A stretch of 64,000 nucleotides of DNA from Euryarchaeota archaeon (GCA_016207515.1 JACQPN010000025.1:62001-126000), one strand, 5' to 3'. Shown: positions 18,501 to 27,631, counted from the first letter of the stretch. Program-made: numbers and translations. The notes: generated by a model from the letters alone, not told the origin.

Positions 18501-20240
18501 ATGTGGATTCCCGACATGGGTCGTGCCACGAGAGGCAGGGAGGCGGTCGTCATCGCGATCACTCTCCTCGCCGCCTTTCTTGCTGGTTGCATCTCACCCG
18601 CCTCCGAGCTATCGGCGCAGGCGGATGTCGGTGCCGCAGTTCCGATTGGACATGCGGGCCTTACCAAACCCGTCCTACTACCTGGAAAGTTCCTGAGCTT
18701 CAAGGTGGTTTCGTTCGACGGCACAAGACTCCATGTGGACGTCCAATTGCCGGACGCCCCTGGCCCGTTCCCGACGCTCGTCGATTACACGCCTTACAGC
18801 ATCCTAGGGGAGCAGCGCTGGGCCCTCGGGAAGGAGAACGCCGTCGTCCAAGCGGCGGGGAACTTCTCGTTGGGACTTGCGAACTACTACGTGCCCCGCG
18901 GTTACGCCGTGGCGGTGGCGCACGTGCGCGGCACCGGCGAAAGCGAAGGGTGTCTTACGGTCGGCGGTCCCGAGGAAGGAAAGGACGGCTACGAGATCGT
19001 CGAGGCCATCGCCAAGCAAACGTGGTCGAGTGGGAAAGTCGCGCTCATGGGCACGAGTTGGGTCGGCACGACCCCCATCGAGACCGCCGTCTTCGAGCCG
19101 CCGCATCTTACGACCATCCTGCCGATAAGCAGCGTCTCGTCCTGGTACACGTATTACTTCGAGAACGGCGTCCAGCGCATCAACGGGGACCCGCCTCCCG
19201 GCTCGTCATCGACCGACCCGGCGTTTGATGTGGCGCTCTCATGGACTCCAGGTGTTCGGACGAGCGTCGCGGAGCCCGCCGAGGAGATCGCGTGCACCTC
19301 CGAGTTCACGCGCAAGTACTACGTGGAGGACGATTACGACGACTATTGGAAAGCGCGAAACCACGCCCTACTGTCCGGAAAGATCACCGTCCCCGTGCTC
19401 TACGCCCAAGGGTTCAAGGACGAGAACGTCGCGACCGACATGATCCCGCAGTTCTTCCCGCTCGTCACGTCTGAGAAGCGAGCATTCTACGGACAGCACG
19501 CCCATGGGGTCCCCGGCTCCCGCCAGTACTTCACCAACTACACGCACCGTTGGCTCGACCACTTCATGCTGGGGCTCGAGAACGGCGTCCTCGAAACACC
19601 CATCGTCCAAGTCGAGGACAACCTCGGCAAATGGAGGGGCGAGGCGGATTGGCCGCCAAAGGACGTGAACGTCTCGCGCCTATGGTTCGCAGGCGAAAAC
19701 AGGTTGCAGCCCACGGCGCCGACGGCCAGAAGCGTCTCGTTCACGGATGACGGGCAGGGGTCCGAGGACGCGAACCTGGAAGGCGTGAACCACGTGACCT
19801 TCGCCAGCGGCCCGCTCGACGTCCCTATGCATGTCGCCGGCGCCCCGAGGACCCACTTGGAGGCGGCGACCGATCTAGCGGACACGAACTTCGCGGTTCT
19901 CGTCTACGATGGGGCCCCCGACGGCACGAAGGCGTTCCTCACGCGAGGATACATCGACGCGAGGCACCGCAACGGCCTGGAAAAGGGCGAGGACCTCGTC
20001 TCCGGCGCCAGGTACGAAGTGGAGTGGGACTTGCACCCGAGGGACCATGTGGTCGCCGCCGGGCATCGGATCGTGGTCGTCGTCAAGTCAAGCGACGCGT
20101 ATGTTTTCAGCGACGAAGAAAAAGCGACGAACACGCTCTTTTTCGGGGCGGACGGCTCCTGGATCGATGTCCCGCTCGTCAACGACACGCCACGCACGTA
20201 TCTTGATGCCGCGACCGTCCCCTCTGACGCCGTCGATTGA
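18501..20240 (+). CDS. CocE/X-Pro dipeptidyl-peptidase (S15) family hydrolase, lipoprotein
   Basis: A signal peptide ends in the lipobox LAGC (Cys about 31), so the enzyme is anchored outside the membrane. The alpha/beta-hydrolase part resembles peptidase family S15: DYTPYSILGE, then AVAHVRGTGESEG (oxyanion region), and the nucleophile elbow GTSWVG. An acidic residue and His are supplied by YAQGFKDENV and YGQHAHGV. The C-terminal third (from about 400) is the jelly-roll domain of the family. It probably hydrolyses peptides or acyl esters at the cell surface. The start is uncertain: ATG 18501 and ATG 18516 both leave a good signal peptide. Confidence 0.85.
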   Translation: MWIPDMGRATRGREAVVIAITLLAAFLAGCISPASELSAQADVGAAVPIGHAGLTKPVLLPGKFLSFKVVSFDGTRLHVDVQLPDAPGPFPTLVDYTPYSILGEQRWALGKENAVVQAAGNFSLGLANYYVPRGYAVAVAHVRGTGESEGCLTVGGPEEGKDGYEIVEAIAKQTWSSGKVALMGTSWVGTTPIETAVFEPPHLTTILPISSVSSWYTYYFENGVQRINGDPPPGSSSTDPAFDVALSWTPGVRTSVAEPAEEIACTSEFTRKYYVEDDYDDYWKARNHALLSGKITVPVLYAQGFKDENVATDMIPQFFPLVTSEKRAFYGQHAHGVPGSRQYFTNYTHRWLDHFMLGLENGVLETPIVQVEDNLGKWRGEADWPPKDVNVSRLWFAGENRLQPTAPTARSVSFTDDGQGSEDANLEGVNHVTFASGPLDVPMHVAGAPRTHLEAATDLADTNFAVLVYDGAPDGTKAFLTRGYIDARHRNGLEKGEDLVSGARYEVEWDLHPRDHVVAAGHRIVVVVKSSDAYVFSDEEKATNTLFFGADGSWIDVPLVNDTPRTYLDAATVPSDAVD

Positions 20241-20291
20241 GCCCGTGCCGTGACGGTCAGCCTAATCCGGTAGGACGCGGTTTTCACCCCC

Positions 20292-20798
20292 GTGCGCGCG
20301 CTTCCTCTCCTCGCTTTCGCTATCCTCGTCGTCTCGGGATGCACGTCGCCGCCCCCGCCGGACCCCGCGCCGGACCCGACGCCTTCGAACAACAGGACGA
20401 CGGACAACACCGACTTTGAGACGACACCGCCAGAAGTGCTGCCCGGCGGCGAGAACGCCGATATCCGCATCCGCCTCGTTGACCACCGCGTCGGCGCCGA
20501 GTCGTTGCAAGTCGTCTTCGACGTCATGAACAAGCGAAGCGATGCCACGTACATCTTCGGCTATGCGTTCCTCAACACGACGAAGGGCGCCACTTACATA
20601 GACCTCCCCGGCTCCATCCCCGCGGGCCAAGAACGCCGCTTCACCGCGCAAGAGAACGATTCGAACGACGTGGCGCACTCGCCGTGGCAACGGCTCGACT
20701 TCTACTATCAGGTGGACGACGAGACCCCATACGGGAGCGACGAGGCGTTTGCGATAGACTTGCAAGGGCGAGGGCTCCCTTCCAAAGTGGCCGCCTGA
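20292..20798 (+). CDS. Small lipoprotein of unknown function
   Basis: GTG start at 20292 (51 bases after the hydrolase gene). The signal peptide ends in the lipobox VSGC (Cys17), followed by a Pro-rich spacer (TSPPPPDPAPDPTPSNN) and a beta-rich domain of about 110 residues containing VDHRVGAESLQVVFDVMNK and a closing RLDFYYQVDDE. The pattern suggests an Ig-like fold of the DUF4352 kind, but I cannot assign a family. It is probably displayed at the surface together with the preceding lipoprotein hydrolase. Confidence 0.75.
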   Translation: MRALPLLAFAILVVSGCTSPPPPDPAPDPTPSNNRTTDNTDFETTPPEVLPGGENADIRIRLVDHRVGAESLQVVFDVMNKRSDATYIFGYAFLNTTKGATYIDLPGSIPAGQERRFTAQENDSNDVAHSPWQRLDFYYQVDDETPYGSDEAFAIDLQGRGLPSKVAA

Positions 20799-20991
20799 AG
20801 CCGCCTTCCGGCACGAGCCCGACTGGCCCGCGGTAGCCGTCTGGGACCGCGCGGCGCTCCGCCCCTCGCGATGTCACTCGGCCAAGACCGGAGCGAGGGT
20901 CGCAATGTGGTTGCCAACGGACGTAACCGGTCCTCCTCCTTTCCGCGCCCGTGAGAGAAGCGATAAGGCGGGAGGCTGTTCGTCGGGGTCC

Positions 20992-21096
20992 ATGGAACTC
21001 CGCAATAGCCCTCTCAACATAATTTCAAGGATCTGCTGGCTCTGCAACCAAGCCGTATCGAGCTGGCGCCCGACCTGCCCCAACTGCAGGACCTAG
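20992..21096 (+). CDS. Micro zinc-ribbon protein (34 aa)
   Basis: An ATG at 20992 opens a 34-codon frame that ends 2 bases before the GTG of the HTH-FHA gene. It encodes MELRNSPLNIISR followed by a single treble-clef/zinc-ribbon: C-x-x-C (CWLC, Cys15 and Cys18) and C-x-x-C (CPNC, near the C-terminus), 10 residues apart with a Trp between. The Cys spacing and exact abutment with the next gene argue for a real product rather than chance. Zinc ribbons of this type are often fused to FHA domains, and here the ribbon is separate. No clear ribosome-binding site is seen. Confidence 0.55.
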   Translation: MELRNSPLNIISRICWLCNQAVSSWRPTCPNCRT

Positions 21097-21098
21097 AC

Positions 21099-21845
21099 GT
21101 GCGCCGAGAAACGCCCTCGTGGGCGACCGAAGCCGAGATCGACTTCGGCGAGCTCGCCCGTGCCCTGAAGCTCCTGGCCCACCCCAACCGGCTCGCTCTC
21201 CTTTACCTCCTGCGCTGGCCGAAGATGCTCGACGAGATACACCTCACCCCCAGCGCCTCGAATGCCGGGGCCTCGCCGGATAGACGCATCTCGCGACAAG
21301 CGGTCCGTGGGCATCTGGAACAATTGAAGGAAGCGGGCCTCATCCGGGTCCGAAGCACGGGGCGCGGCGGAAGGCGCGAACGCCAAGAGTACGTGCTCGA
21401 TCCTGCGCGGCTCTTCGCGGTCGTGGACGAGATGCGCAAGCTCAGCACGTTCGAACCCACGGTCCCCTTGGATCCGTTCGCCACGGAAGACCTCAAGCAC
21501 CAGTGGGGACCCGAGTGGGTGAATGGATTGAAACTCGTGCTCATCAGGGGCGTGCAGGTGGGCAGGGTCTTTGCGCTCCGGGACATGGAGGTGAGGCCAT
21601 CCAGAGGTTGGGTGATAGGCCGTTCACGGGAGGCGCATGTCCCGCTTGAGTACGACCATTACGTCTCGCCCGAGAACACGGAGATAATCAAGACCGGAAA
21701 CGAGTACCGCGTCCTCGATCTTCGGCACGCCAAGAACGGGACCACCCTCAACTGGAAAAGGCTGCCTCTCGGCGGCGAGGCCCGGCTTGAGAACGGCGAT
21801 GTCATCGGCGTGGGGCGATCGCTGCTCCTCTTCAGAGCGACGTAA
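21099..21845 (+). CDS. Winged-helix (ArsR-like) regulator fused to an FHA domain
   Basis: GTG start at 21099. Residues 15-110 form an ArsR-type winged helix: LARALKLLAHPNRLALLYLL, a helix ending ISRQAVRGHLEQLKEAGLI, the recognition helix, and the wing VRSTGRGGRRERQEYVLDP. Residues 150-248 form a forkhead-associated domain: GWVIGRSREAHVPLEYDHYV (the G-R-S strand), VSPENTEI in place of the usual S-R-x-H, NGTTLNW, and GDVIGVGRSLLLF. FHA domains bind phosphothreonine, so DNA binding may be tied to Ser/Thr kinase signalling. The loss of the usual SRxH His is notable. It is likely co-transcribed with the micro zinc ribbon. Confidence 0.87.
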   Translation: MRRETPSWATEAEIDFGELARALKLLAHPNRLALLYLLRWPKMLDEIHLTPSASNAGASPDRRISRQAVRGHLEQLKEAGLIRVRSTGRGGRRERQEYVLDPARLFAVVDEMRKLSTFEPTVPLDPFATEDLKHQWGPEWVNGLKLVLIRGVQVGRVFALRDMEVRPSRGWVIGRSREAHVPLEYDHYVSPENTEIIKTGNEYRVLDLRHAKNGTTLNWKRLPLGGEARLENGDVIGVGRSLLLFRAT

Positions 21846-21990
21846 AGCGGGGGGCGCTCGGACACCTGGTCACCGGAGAAACCCCACTGTGTCTCGTCCC
21901 GAGCGCGTTTGACGCCGTGGCCGCCCTGCCATGGCCTTTGTAAGAATCGTCTGGGAAACGCGATCTGCCATGATAAGATGAAACTGAAGC

Positions 21991-22034
21991 CGAAAAGAAA
22001 AGAGAACGGAAGCGGAGCCGTATGTCACGCTTCC
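21991..22034 (-). terminator. Terminator after the ACT-domain gene
   Basis: GGAAGCG / CGCTTCC arms (22008-22014 and 22028-22034), then GTTCTCTTTTCTTTTC on the minus strand, about 20 bases past the stop at 22056. Confidence 0.7.
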
Positions 22035-22055
22035 GGGGCAAGCACGAGTCGCCCT

Positions 22056-22469
22056 TTACTGCGCTAGGATCTTGCGCGCAGAAGGGACATCGTCCACATG
22101 GAACGCGATCTCGATGTCGCCCGGCGTCTGGGAAGCGAGTTGGTAGCAGGCCTCCACGTTGACGCCGCTCGCGGAGAGGCTCTCGCAGAGCCGTCCGAGC
22201 ACACCCGGTACGCCGCGGGTCCTCACGGTCACGAGCTCGTTCACGCGGTAGGCGCGGTTCGCGTTCTTGAGCCAGTTCTCGGTCTTCGTTACGTCGCCGG
22301 TCGTCGTGACGAAGCGGAAGGTCCCGAACTCGCCCTGCGGCTGGATCGAGAAACCGATGATGTTGATGTTCGCGCTTCCCAACGCCTTCGCCACCGGGGC
22401 GAGGGTCCCTGGCTTGTTCTCAAACGAAATGACGAATTCGCTGCTCATTGTGCCGACTTCATGGTTCAT
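22056..22469 (-). CDS. ACT-domain protein (two ACT repeats)
   Basis: The start at ATG 22469 has GGAG 8 bases upstream; ATG 22448 (MSSEF) is a possible alternative. Residues about 12-75 are one ACT domain (FVISFENKPGTLAPVAKAL, then NINIIGFSIQP), and residues about 78-137 a second (VRTRGVPGVLGRLCESLSASGVNVEACYQ). There is no catalytic domain, so this is a regulatory, amino-acid-binding protein of the stand-alone type seen beside amino-acid pathway genes. The neighbouring gene context does not identify the ligand. Confidence 0.85.
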   Translation of the reverse strand: MNHEVGTMSSEFVISFENKPGTLAPVAKALGSANINIIGFSIQPQGEFGTFRFVTTTGDVTKTENWLKNANRAYRVNELVTVRTRGVPGVLGRLCESLSASGVNVEACYQLASQTPGDIEIAFHVDDVPSARKILAQ

Positions 22470-22685
22470 GCTTTTCACTCCGGCCTCATGACGCGACAAC
22501 GCGCTCTTGCGGAAGCCTAGGCCGAGGCTTGCGGCTGCAAGCCGCCCCTTGCGCGGCGTGGAATCGACGGCCCGAAGGCGTCCGCGTTGTGAGAAAGCCG
22601 CGCCAAGGCAGCGCGGTGATTCGTCCAGTATCGCCGCGGAAGCCCCGCGCAGACTCGGGCCCCGCCCTATGCCTCTTGTTGCAAT
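22470..22685. other. GC-rich intergenic region with inverted repeats
   Basis: No gene is seen. Two adjacent inverted repeats stand out: AAGCCT/AGGCTT (22513-22530) and GCGGCT/AGCCGC with loop GCA (22531-22545). No AT-rich promoter is visible for the ACT-domain gene. Confidence 0.45.
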
Positions 22686-22763
22686 GCGCGCCCGGAAACT
22701 GCCGCCAACACCAAACCGCGATCGCACCCGAATAGCCCCGTCTGGATTCGAACCAGAGCCAAG
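22686..22763. repeat. Second copy of the tRNA-Gln 3' end with its flank
   Basis: This 78-bp segment repeats 22796-22873 with four mismatches, offset 110 bp. It contains the last 30 bases of tRNA-Gln (T arm and acceptor strand) plus 48 bp of downstream flank, but not the 5' half, so it cannot make a tRNA. Confidence 0.9.
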
Positions 22764-22842
22764 GCACCCTTTTTGCTCGCCCCGGCTCGCAAAAAGCGCG
22801 CCCGGAAACCGCCGCCAACACCAAACCGCGACCGCGCCCGAA

Positions 22843-22915
22843 TAGCCCCGTCTGGATTCGAACCAGAGTCAAGAGATCCAGAGTCTCCTATGATTGGCCG
22901 CTACACCACGGGGCT
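22843..22915 (-). tRNA. tRNA-Gln (anticodon CTG)
   Basis: Read on the minus strand, the acceptor stem AGCCCCG/CGGGGCT is perfect, the D stem has the archaeal G10-U25 pair, the anticodon stem GGAGA/TCTCT encloses the loop CTCTGGA (anticodon CTG), the variable loop has 4 bases, and the T arm is TCTGG-TTCGAAT-CCAGA. The discriminator is A. No intron and no encoded CCA. The 3' end lies inside a 78-bp repeat copied 110 bp downstream. Confidence 0.93.
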
Positions 22916-23090
22916 GATTTCCACCCAATTATTCTTCTGCCCCGGGGCGCGGGTGACGACCGACAGGGAGTCACCCAGCGCCACGGGGCTTCCAAAACGA
23001 GACCTCGTGGGGTTGTTTGCACCCCGCCGGCAACGTGCCAGCGAACCGGAGCCGTACAATCAGGCCATCCGCTGATTCCGCGCCGCCTCT

Positions 23091-26000
23091 TTAACCTTTC
23101 TTCGTTGGAGGCAACGGCCCCGCCTCGAGCCACCCTTTGAGCGACCTCAAAGTGAAGTCGCCTTCCTTTGCGGCCCGGATGGCCGAGACGGCGGCGGTCG
23201 CCGCGCTCATCGTCGTGATGAACGGGATCTGGAGCTCGACGGCGAGGCGGCGCATCATGTAGCCGTCGCGTCGGGCACCTCGCGAAAGGGTCGGCGTGTT
23301 GATGATGAGGCTGACCTTCCCCGAACGCATGAGATCAAGGACGTCCGGGCTTTTTCGCTCGCTGATGCGCCACACCGTCTCGCATGGGATGCCGAAGTCG
23401 CGCAAGTACGTGGCCGTCCCCTTCGTGGCGGCCACCTGGAAGCCCATCTCCGCGAGTTCCTTCGTGAGGGGGAGTACCTTGTTCTTGTCCTCGTCGCGGA
23501 CCGTCACATAGACGCGGCCGGCCAATGGGAGCTTGTTGTACGCCGATTCCATCGCCTTGTAATATGCGCGTTGGAAGTCCGCATCGATGCCCATGACCTC
23601 GCCCGTGGATTTCATCTCAGGGCCGAGGATGCTGTCCACCCCGACGAGCTTCTGGAACGGGAAGACACTCGCTTTCACCGCGACGAGGCTACCGGAGACG
23701 GGGCGAAGGTCGAGGTCTTTGAGCTTCGCCCCGAGCATGAGCCGGGTCGCGATGCGGGCGAGCGGGATGCCGGCGGCCTTGCTCACGAACGGAACGGTCC
23801 TGCTTGCGCGCGGGTTCGCCTCGAGGATGTAGACCTTGCCGTCTTTCACGGCGTATTGTATGTTCATGAGGCCGACGACGCCAAGTTCGGTTGCGATCCG
23901 CTCCGTGTAGAGCTTGATCGTGGACATGATCTCGCGGCTCAATGTCTGCGGCGGGAGCACCATCGTCGCGTCGCCCGAATGGACGCCGGCCTCCTCCACG
24001 TGCTCCAGTGTCCCGCCGATGAACGTGTTCGTCCCGTCGCACAACGCATCCACATCCACCTCGATCGCATTGTCGAGGTACTTGTCTACGAGGATGGGGT
24101 GCGCCTTGCTGACCTTGACCGCCTCCCTCATGTAGTCCTGCAAGTCGCTCTCATCGTAGACTATCTCCATCGCCCGCCCGCCGAGGACGTAAGAGGGGCG
24201 GACAAGGACAGGGTAGCCGATGCGCGTCGCGAGGTCCTTCACTTCCTCGAAGTTCCGGCCGACGCCGCCTCTTGGTTGCGGGATCTTGAGCTTCTCCATG
24301 GCGACGTTGAACTTCTCGCGATCCTCCGCGGCGTCGATGGATTCGGGTGGTGTGCCGAGGACTTGGCAGGCCAACTTGTGGCGTTTGATCGCCGCCGCGA
24401 GCGGCATCGCCAGGTTCACCGAGGTCTGGCCCCCGAACTGGAGTATGACGCCTTCCGGCCTCTCGCGCATGATGACGTGGAGGACGTCTTCGAGGGTGAG
24501 GGGCTCGAAGTAGAGGCGTGTCGACGTGTCGAAATCCGTCGACACCGTCTCGGGGTTGTTGTTCATCATGATGGCCTCGAGGCCCATTGAGCGCACCTCT
24601 TTGGCCGCGTGGACGCAGGCGTAATCGAACTCTATCCCCTGGCCGATCCTTATCGGCCCGCTTCCGATGATGAGGATGCGCCGGCCGCCGGTCTTTGGCA
24701 ACTCGTCGCCGGATTCGTACGTCGAATAGTAGTAGGGCGTGTTTGCGGCGAATTCGGCCGCGCAAGTGTCCACCATCTTGAAAGTCGGCACCGTTCCGGA
24801 GGAGAACCGCATGTCACGCACGTCGTCTTCCGACTTTCCCGTGAGTTCGGATATCCGCTCGTCCGAGACGCCGAGGAGCTTCGCCGCGCGTAGGCTGCCC
24901 GCATCGAGACGTTTGCCGACCGCTTCCTCCGCTTCGACGATGTTCGTCAACTTGTCCACGAAGAAAGGATCATAGGAGGAGAGGTCGCAAATGCGGTCGA
25001 CACTCCACCCGCGCCGCAAGCCTTCCGCGGCGCAGTAGAGCCGGATGTCGCCTGGGACCCGAAGCTCGCGTTCCAGTTCCGCGTCGGTGAAGGGGGGGCA
25101 TTCGAGGCCTGTTCGCGACGTTTCGAGGCTCCGGATGGCCTTCGAAAGGCTCTCCTCGATGGTGCGGCCGATGGCCATCACTTCACCGGTGGATTTCATC
25201 TGTGTCCCAAGCCTGCGGTCGATGGTGCGGAACTTGTCGAACGGCCACCGTGGGATCTTGGTTATGACGTAATCGAGGGCCGGTTCGAAGCTCGCCGGCG
25301 TGTCTCCTGTGACTGGGTTCTTGATCTCGTCGAGGCGCATCCCGACGGCGATCTTCGCGGCGACACGGGCGATCGGGTAACCGGTGGCCTTGCTAGCAAG
25401 TGCCGAGGATCGGGAGACACGCGGGTTCACCTCTATGACACGGTAATCACCGGTCTTTGGATCGACGGCGAACTGCACGTTGCAGCCGCCCTCGATCTTC
25501 AACGCCCGGATTATCTTGATGGCGGCCGAGCGGAGCTTCTGGTGATCGACATCGGAAAGCGTCTGTGCAGGAGCGACCACGATGGATTCGCCGGTGTGTA
25601 TCCCCATCGCGTCGATGTTCTCCATGTTGCAGATGATGACGCAGTTGTCGGCCCCGTCGCGCACGACCTCGTACTCGAACTCCTGCCAACCGAGCACCGA
25701 TTCCTCGATGAGGACCTGGCCGATGCGTGAATACACGAGTCCGCGGCCCGCAATCTCCGCGAGTTCGTCTTCGCCGTAGGCGATGCCGCCGCCTGTGCCG
25801 CCGAGCGTGAACGCAGGGCGGACGAGCACCGGGTATTTGCCAAGGAGTTTCGCGGCCGCCACCGCCTCCTTCACGGTCTTCACCGCATGGGCCAAGGGGA
25901 CGGGCTCTCCTATCTCCTCCATCGTCCTCTTGAATAGGTCGCGGTCTTCCGACTTTGCTATCGCGTCGGGCTGGGTGCCAAGGAGTTCGACGCCGTACTC

Positions 26001-26327
26001 CTTCAGGACACCCTGTTCGAAGAGTTCGGAGCAGAGGTTCAATGCCGTCTGGCCGCCCATGCCGCTCATGATGCCTTGCGGCCGCTCCTTCTCGATGATG
26101 CGCGAGATGGATTCGACCGTCAGAGGCTCGATGTAGACGACGTCCCCGGTCTCAAGATCGGTCTGGATAGTCGCCGGGTTACTGTTGACTATCACCGTCG
26201 CGTAGCCCTCCTCCCGGAGCGACAGTGACGCTTGACTTCCCGAGAAATCGAACTCGGCGGCCTGGCCGATGACGATGGGGCCGGAGCCAATGATCATGAT
26301 CTTCTTGAGGTCGGTCCGTTTCGGCAA
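23091..26327 (-). CDS. carB: Carbamoyl-phosphate synthase large subunit
   Basis: CarB makes carbamoyl phosphate from bicarbonate, ammonia (delivered by CarA) and two ATP, feeding pyrimidine and arginine synthesis. The protein starts at a TTG (26327) with GGAGG 10 bases upstream. Two homologous ATP-grasp halves are evident: the first with IIGSGPIVIGQAAEFD and ARPAFTLGG-like segment, the second with IIGSGPIRIGQGIEFD near residue 555 and VRPSYVLGG. A C-terminal MGS-like regulatory domain (from about 940) follows. Length 1078 is normal. carA lies 42 bases upstream in the same operon. Confidence 0.97.
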   Translation of the reverse strand: MPKRTDLKKIMIIGSGPIVIGQAAEFDFSGSQASLSLREEGYATVIVNSNPATIQTDLETGDVVYIEPLTVESISRIIEKERPQGIMSGMGGQTALNLCSELFEQGVLKEYGVELLGTQPDAIAKSEDRDLFKRTMEEIGEPVPLAHAVKTVKEAVAAAKLLGKYPVLVRPAFTLGGTGGGIAYGEDELAEIAGRGLVYSRIGQVLIEESVLGWQEFEYEVVRDGADNCVIICNMENIDAMGIHTGESIVVAPAQTLSDVDHQKLRSAAIKIIRALKIEGGCNVQFAVDPKTGDYRVIEVNPRVSRSSALASKATGYPIARVAAKIAVGMRLDEIKNPVTGDTPASFEPALDYVITKIPRWPFDKFRTIDRRLGTQMKSTGEVMAIGRTIEESLSKAIRSLETSRTGLECPPFTDAELERELRVPGDIRLYCAAEGLRRGWSVDRICDLSSYDPFFVDKLTNIVEAEEAVGKRLDAGSLRAAKLLGVSDERISELTGKSEDDVRDMRFSSGTVPTFKMVDTCAAEFAANTPYYYSTYESGDELPKTGGRRILIIGSGPIRIGQGIEFDYACVHAAKEVRSMGLEAIMMNNNPETVSTDFDTSTRLYFEPLTLEDVLHVIMRERPEGVILQFGGQTSVNLAMPLAAAIKRHKLACQVLGTPPESIDAAEDREKFNVAMEKLKIPQPRGGVGRNFEEVKDLATRIGYPVLVRPSYVLGGRAMEIVYDESDLQDYMREAVKVSKAHPILVDKYLDNAIEVDVDALCDGTNTFIGGTLEHVEEAGVHSGDATMVLPPQTLSREIMSTIKLYTERIATELGVVGLMNIQYAVKDGKVYILEANPRASRTVPFVSKAAGIPLARIATRLMLGAKLKDLDLRPVSGSLVAVKASVFPFQKLVGVDSILGPEMKSTGEVMGIDADFQRAYYKAMESAYNKLPLAGRVYVTVRDEDKNKVLPLTKELAEMGFQVAATKGTATYLRDFGIPCETVWRISERKSPDVLDLMRSGKVSLIINTPTLSRGARRDGYMMRRLAVELQIPFITTMSAATAAVSAIRAAKEGDFTLRSLKGWLEAGPLPPTKKG

Positions 26328-26369
26328 GTTATTGCGGCCTCCAAGGATACTTGAAGAGGGCGAGCACCA

Positions 26370-27554
26370 CTAAGGCGCGCCCCCCGTCTGTCGCGCGTCC
26401 GCCGGCCGCGCCGCGAGGCCGGATCCATCCATTCGGATGTTGGGGACGTTGGAGGCCGTCGCCCCCTTGTCGAGCCAGGCCTTGTAGCGGTCGAAAAGGA
26501 AGTTCGTGTCCTGCGGGCCGGGGCACGCCTCGGGATGGTATTGGCTGGAAAGTATGGGAAGGCGCTTATGCCGCAAGCCCTCCACCGTACCGTCGTTCGC
26601 GTTGACCTCCGTGATGACTATGTCATCGGTCACGGAGCCTGCATCGACGGCGAACCCGTGGTTCTGGCTCGTGATGTAGACGCGACCCGTCTCAAGGTTC
26701 TTCACGGGCTGGTTCGCGCCCCGGTGCCCAAACTTCAACTTGAACGTCTTGAGGCCGAACGAGAGCGCAAGAATCTGGTGGCCAAGGCAGATGCCTTGCG
26801 TCGGGTACTTCTCGGCGAGGGCGCGAAGCGTCGGGACGGTGTGCTTCAGGATCTCGGGGTGCGCGGGATCCCCTGGGCCGTTCGAGAGGAAGATCCCGTC
26901 GGGATGAAGATTGGAAACGTCCTCCGCACGCGCATTCCAGGGGACCTTGTAGACCGTCTTGAACCTCTGCCGGAGGTTTCGGACGATATTCTCCTTGACG
27001 CCGGTGTCAAGGAGAGCCACCCTTCCAGATTGCCCTGTTCCTTTGAGTTCCCGAATCTCCTTGACGCTTACGCCGGCGACAAGATTCTCCTTCTCCGGGT
27101 GAGGCCTCGATCGGACCTCGCGGACCAGGTCTTCGTCGGTGTTGTCCGTTCCTGGGTCGATCATCGCAAGGAGCGTGCCGCGCTCGCGGACTTTCACCGT
27201 CAAGGCGCGGGTGTCGACGCCGGCGATTCCCGGGACCCCGTATTCGCGAAGGAAATCGTCGATGGTCTTCGTGGAATCACGATGCGACGGTTTCCTGCAC
27301 CATTCCCGCACGACAAAACCCCAGGCCTTGACACCGTCGCTCTCCCCGACGCCGGGGTGGATGCCGTAATTTCCGATGAGCGGGTAGGTCATCATGAGGA
27401 TCTGGCCCGCATAAGAAGGGTCGGTGAGGGCCTCCTGATAACCGGTCATCCCGGTGTTGAAAACGAGTTCCCCGAACACCGAAGTGTTGGCGCCAAAAGA
27501 AGCCCCGCGAAATATTGTGCCGTCCTCCAGCACGAGTCGCGCGGGTGTATCCAT
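26370..27554 (-). CDS. carA: Carbamoyl-phosphate synthase small (glutaminase) subunit
   Basis: CarA hydrolyses glutamine and channels ammonia to CarB. ATG start at 27554. The N-terminal CarA domain (RLVLEDGTIFRGASFGA, FNTGMTGYQE) is followed by a class I glutamine amidotransferase domain with the nucleophile in GICLGHQ (Cys256) and the His-Glu pair in QYHPEA (about 350). The length of 394 includes a C-terminal tail of about 30 residues that is low in complexity. A TTTTATAG TATA element near 27582-27592 predicts a leader of only a few bases. Confidence 0.97.
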   Translation of the reverse strand: MDTPARLVLEDGTIFRGASFGANTSVFGELVFNTGMTGYQEALTDPSYAGQILMMTYPLIGNYGIHPGVGESDGVKAWGFVVREWCRKPSHRDSTKTIDDFLREYGVPGIAGVDTRALTVKVRERGTLLAMIDPGTDNTDEDLVREVRSRPHPEKENLVAGVSVKEIRELKGTGQSGRVALLDTGVKENIVRNLRQRFKTVYKVPWNARAEDVSNLHPDGIFLSNGPGDPAHPEILKHTVPTLRALAEKYPTQGICLGHQILALSFGLKTFKLKFGHRGANQPVKNLETGRVYITSQNHGFAVDAGSVTDDIVITEVNANDGTVEGLRHKRLPILSSQYHPEACPGPQDTNFLFDRYKAWLDKGATASNVPNIRMDGSGLAARPADARQTGGAP

Positions 27555-27581
27555 CAGATAAGACCTGCGGATAATGAGCGT

Positions 27582-27592
27582 ATGCTATAAAA
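27582..27592 (-). promoter_or_regulatory. TATA box of carAB
   Basis: CCTTTTATAGC on the minus strand, about 30 bases before the carA ATG, giving an almost leaderless transcript. Confidence 0.65.
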
Positions 27593-27631
27593 GGGTTTCA
27601 GACGACCCTGGAAGGGTCGATCGTTCCGATG

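Noticed and set aside
22486-22872. Minus-strand frame of 128 codons with an internal sequence repeat
   Set aside because: It is the translation of the duplicated tRNA-Gln 3' region; the repeated peptide mirrors the DNA repeat, and no protein family is recognisable.
23571-24590. Long plus-strand open frame of 339 codons opposite carB
   Set aside because: It is antisense to the conserved carB coding sequence; such frames arise in GC-rich DNA because stop codons are scarce. No family pattern is seen. The same applies to long frames opposite the secreted proteins (1454-3019, 37307-38695, 28691-29965) and ftsZ (61149-62537).
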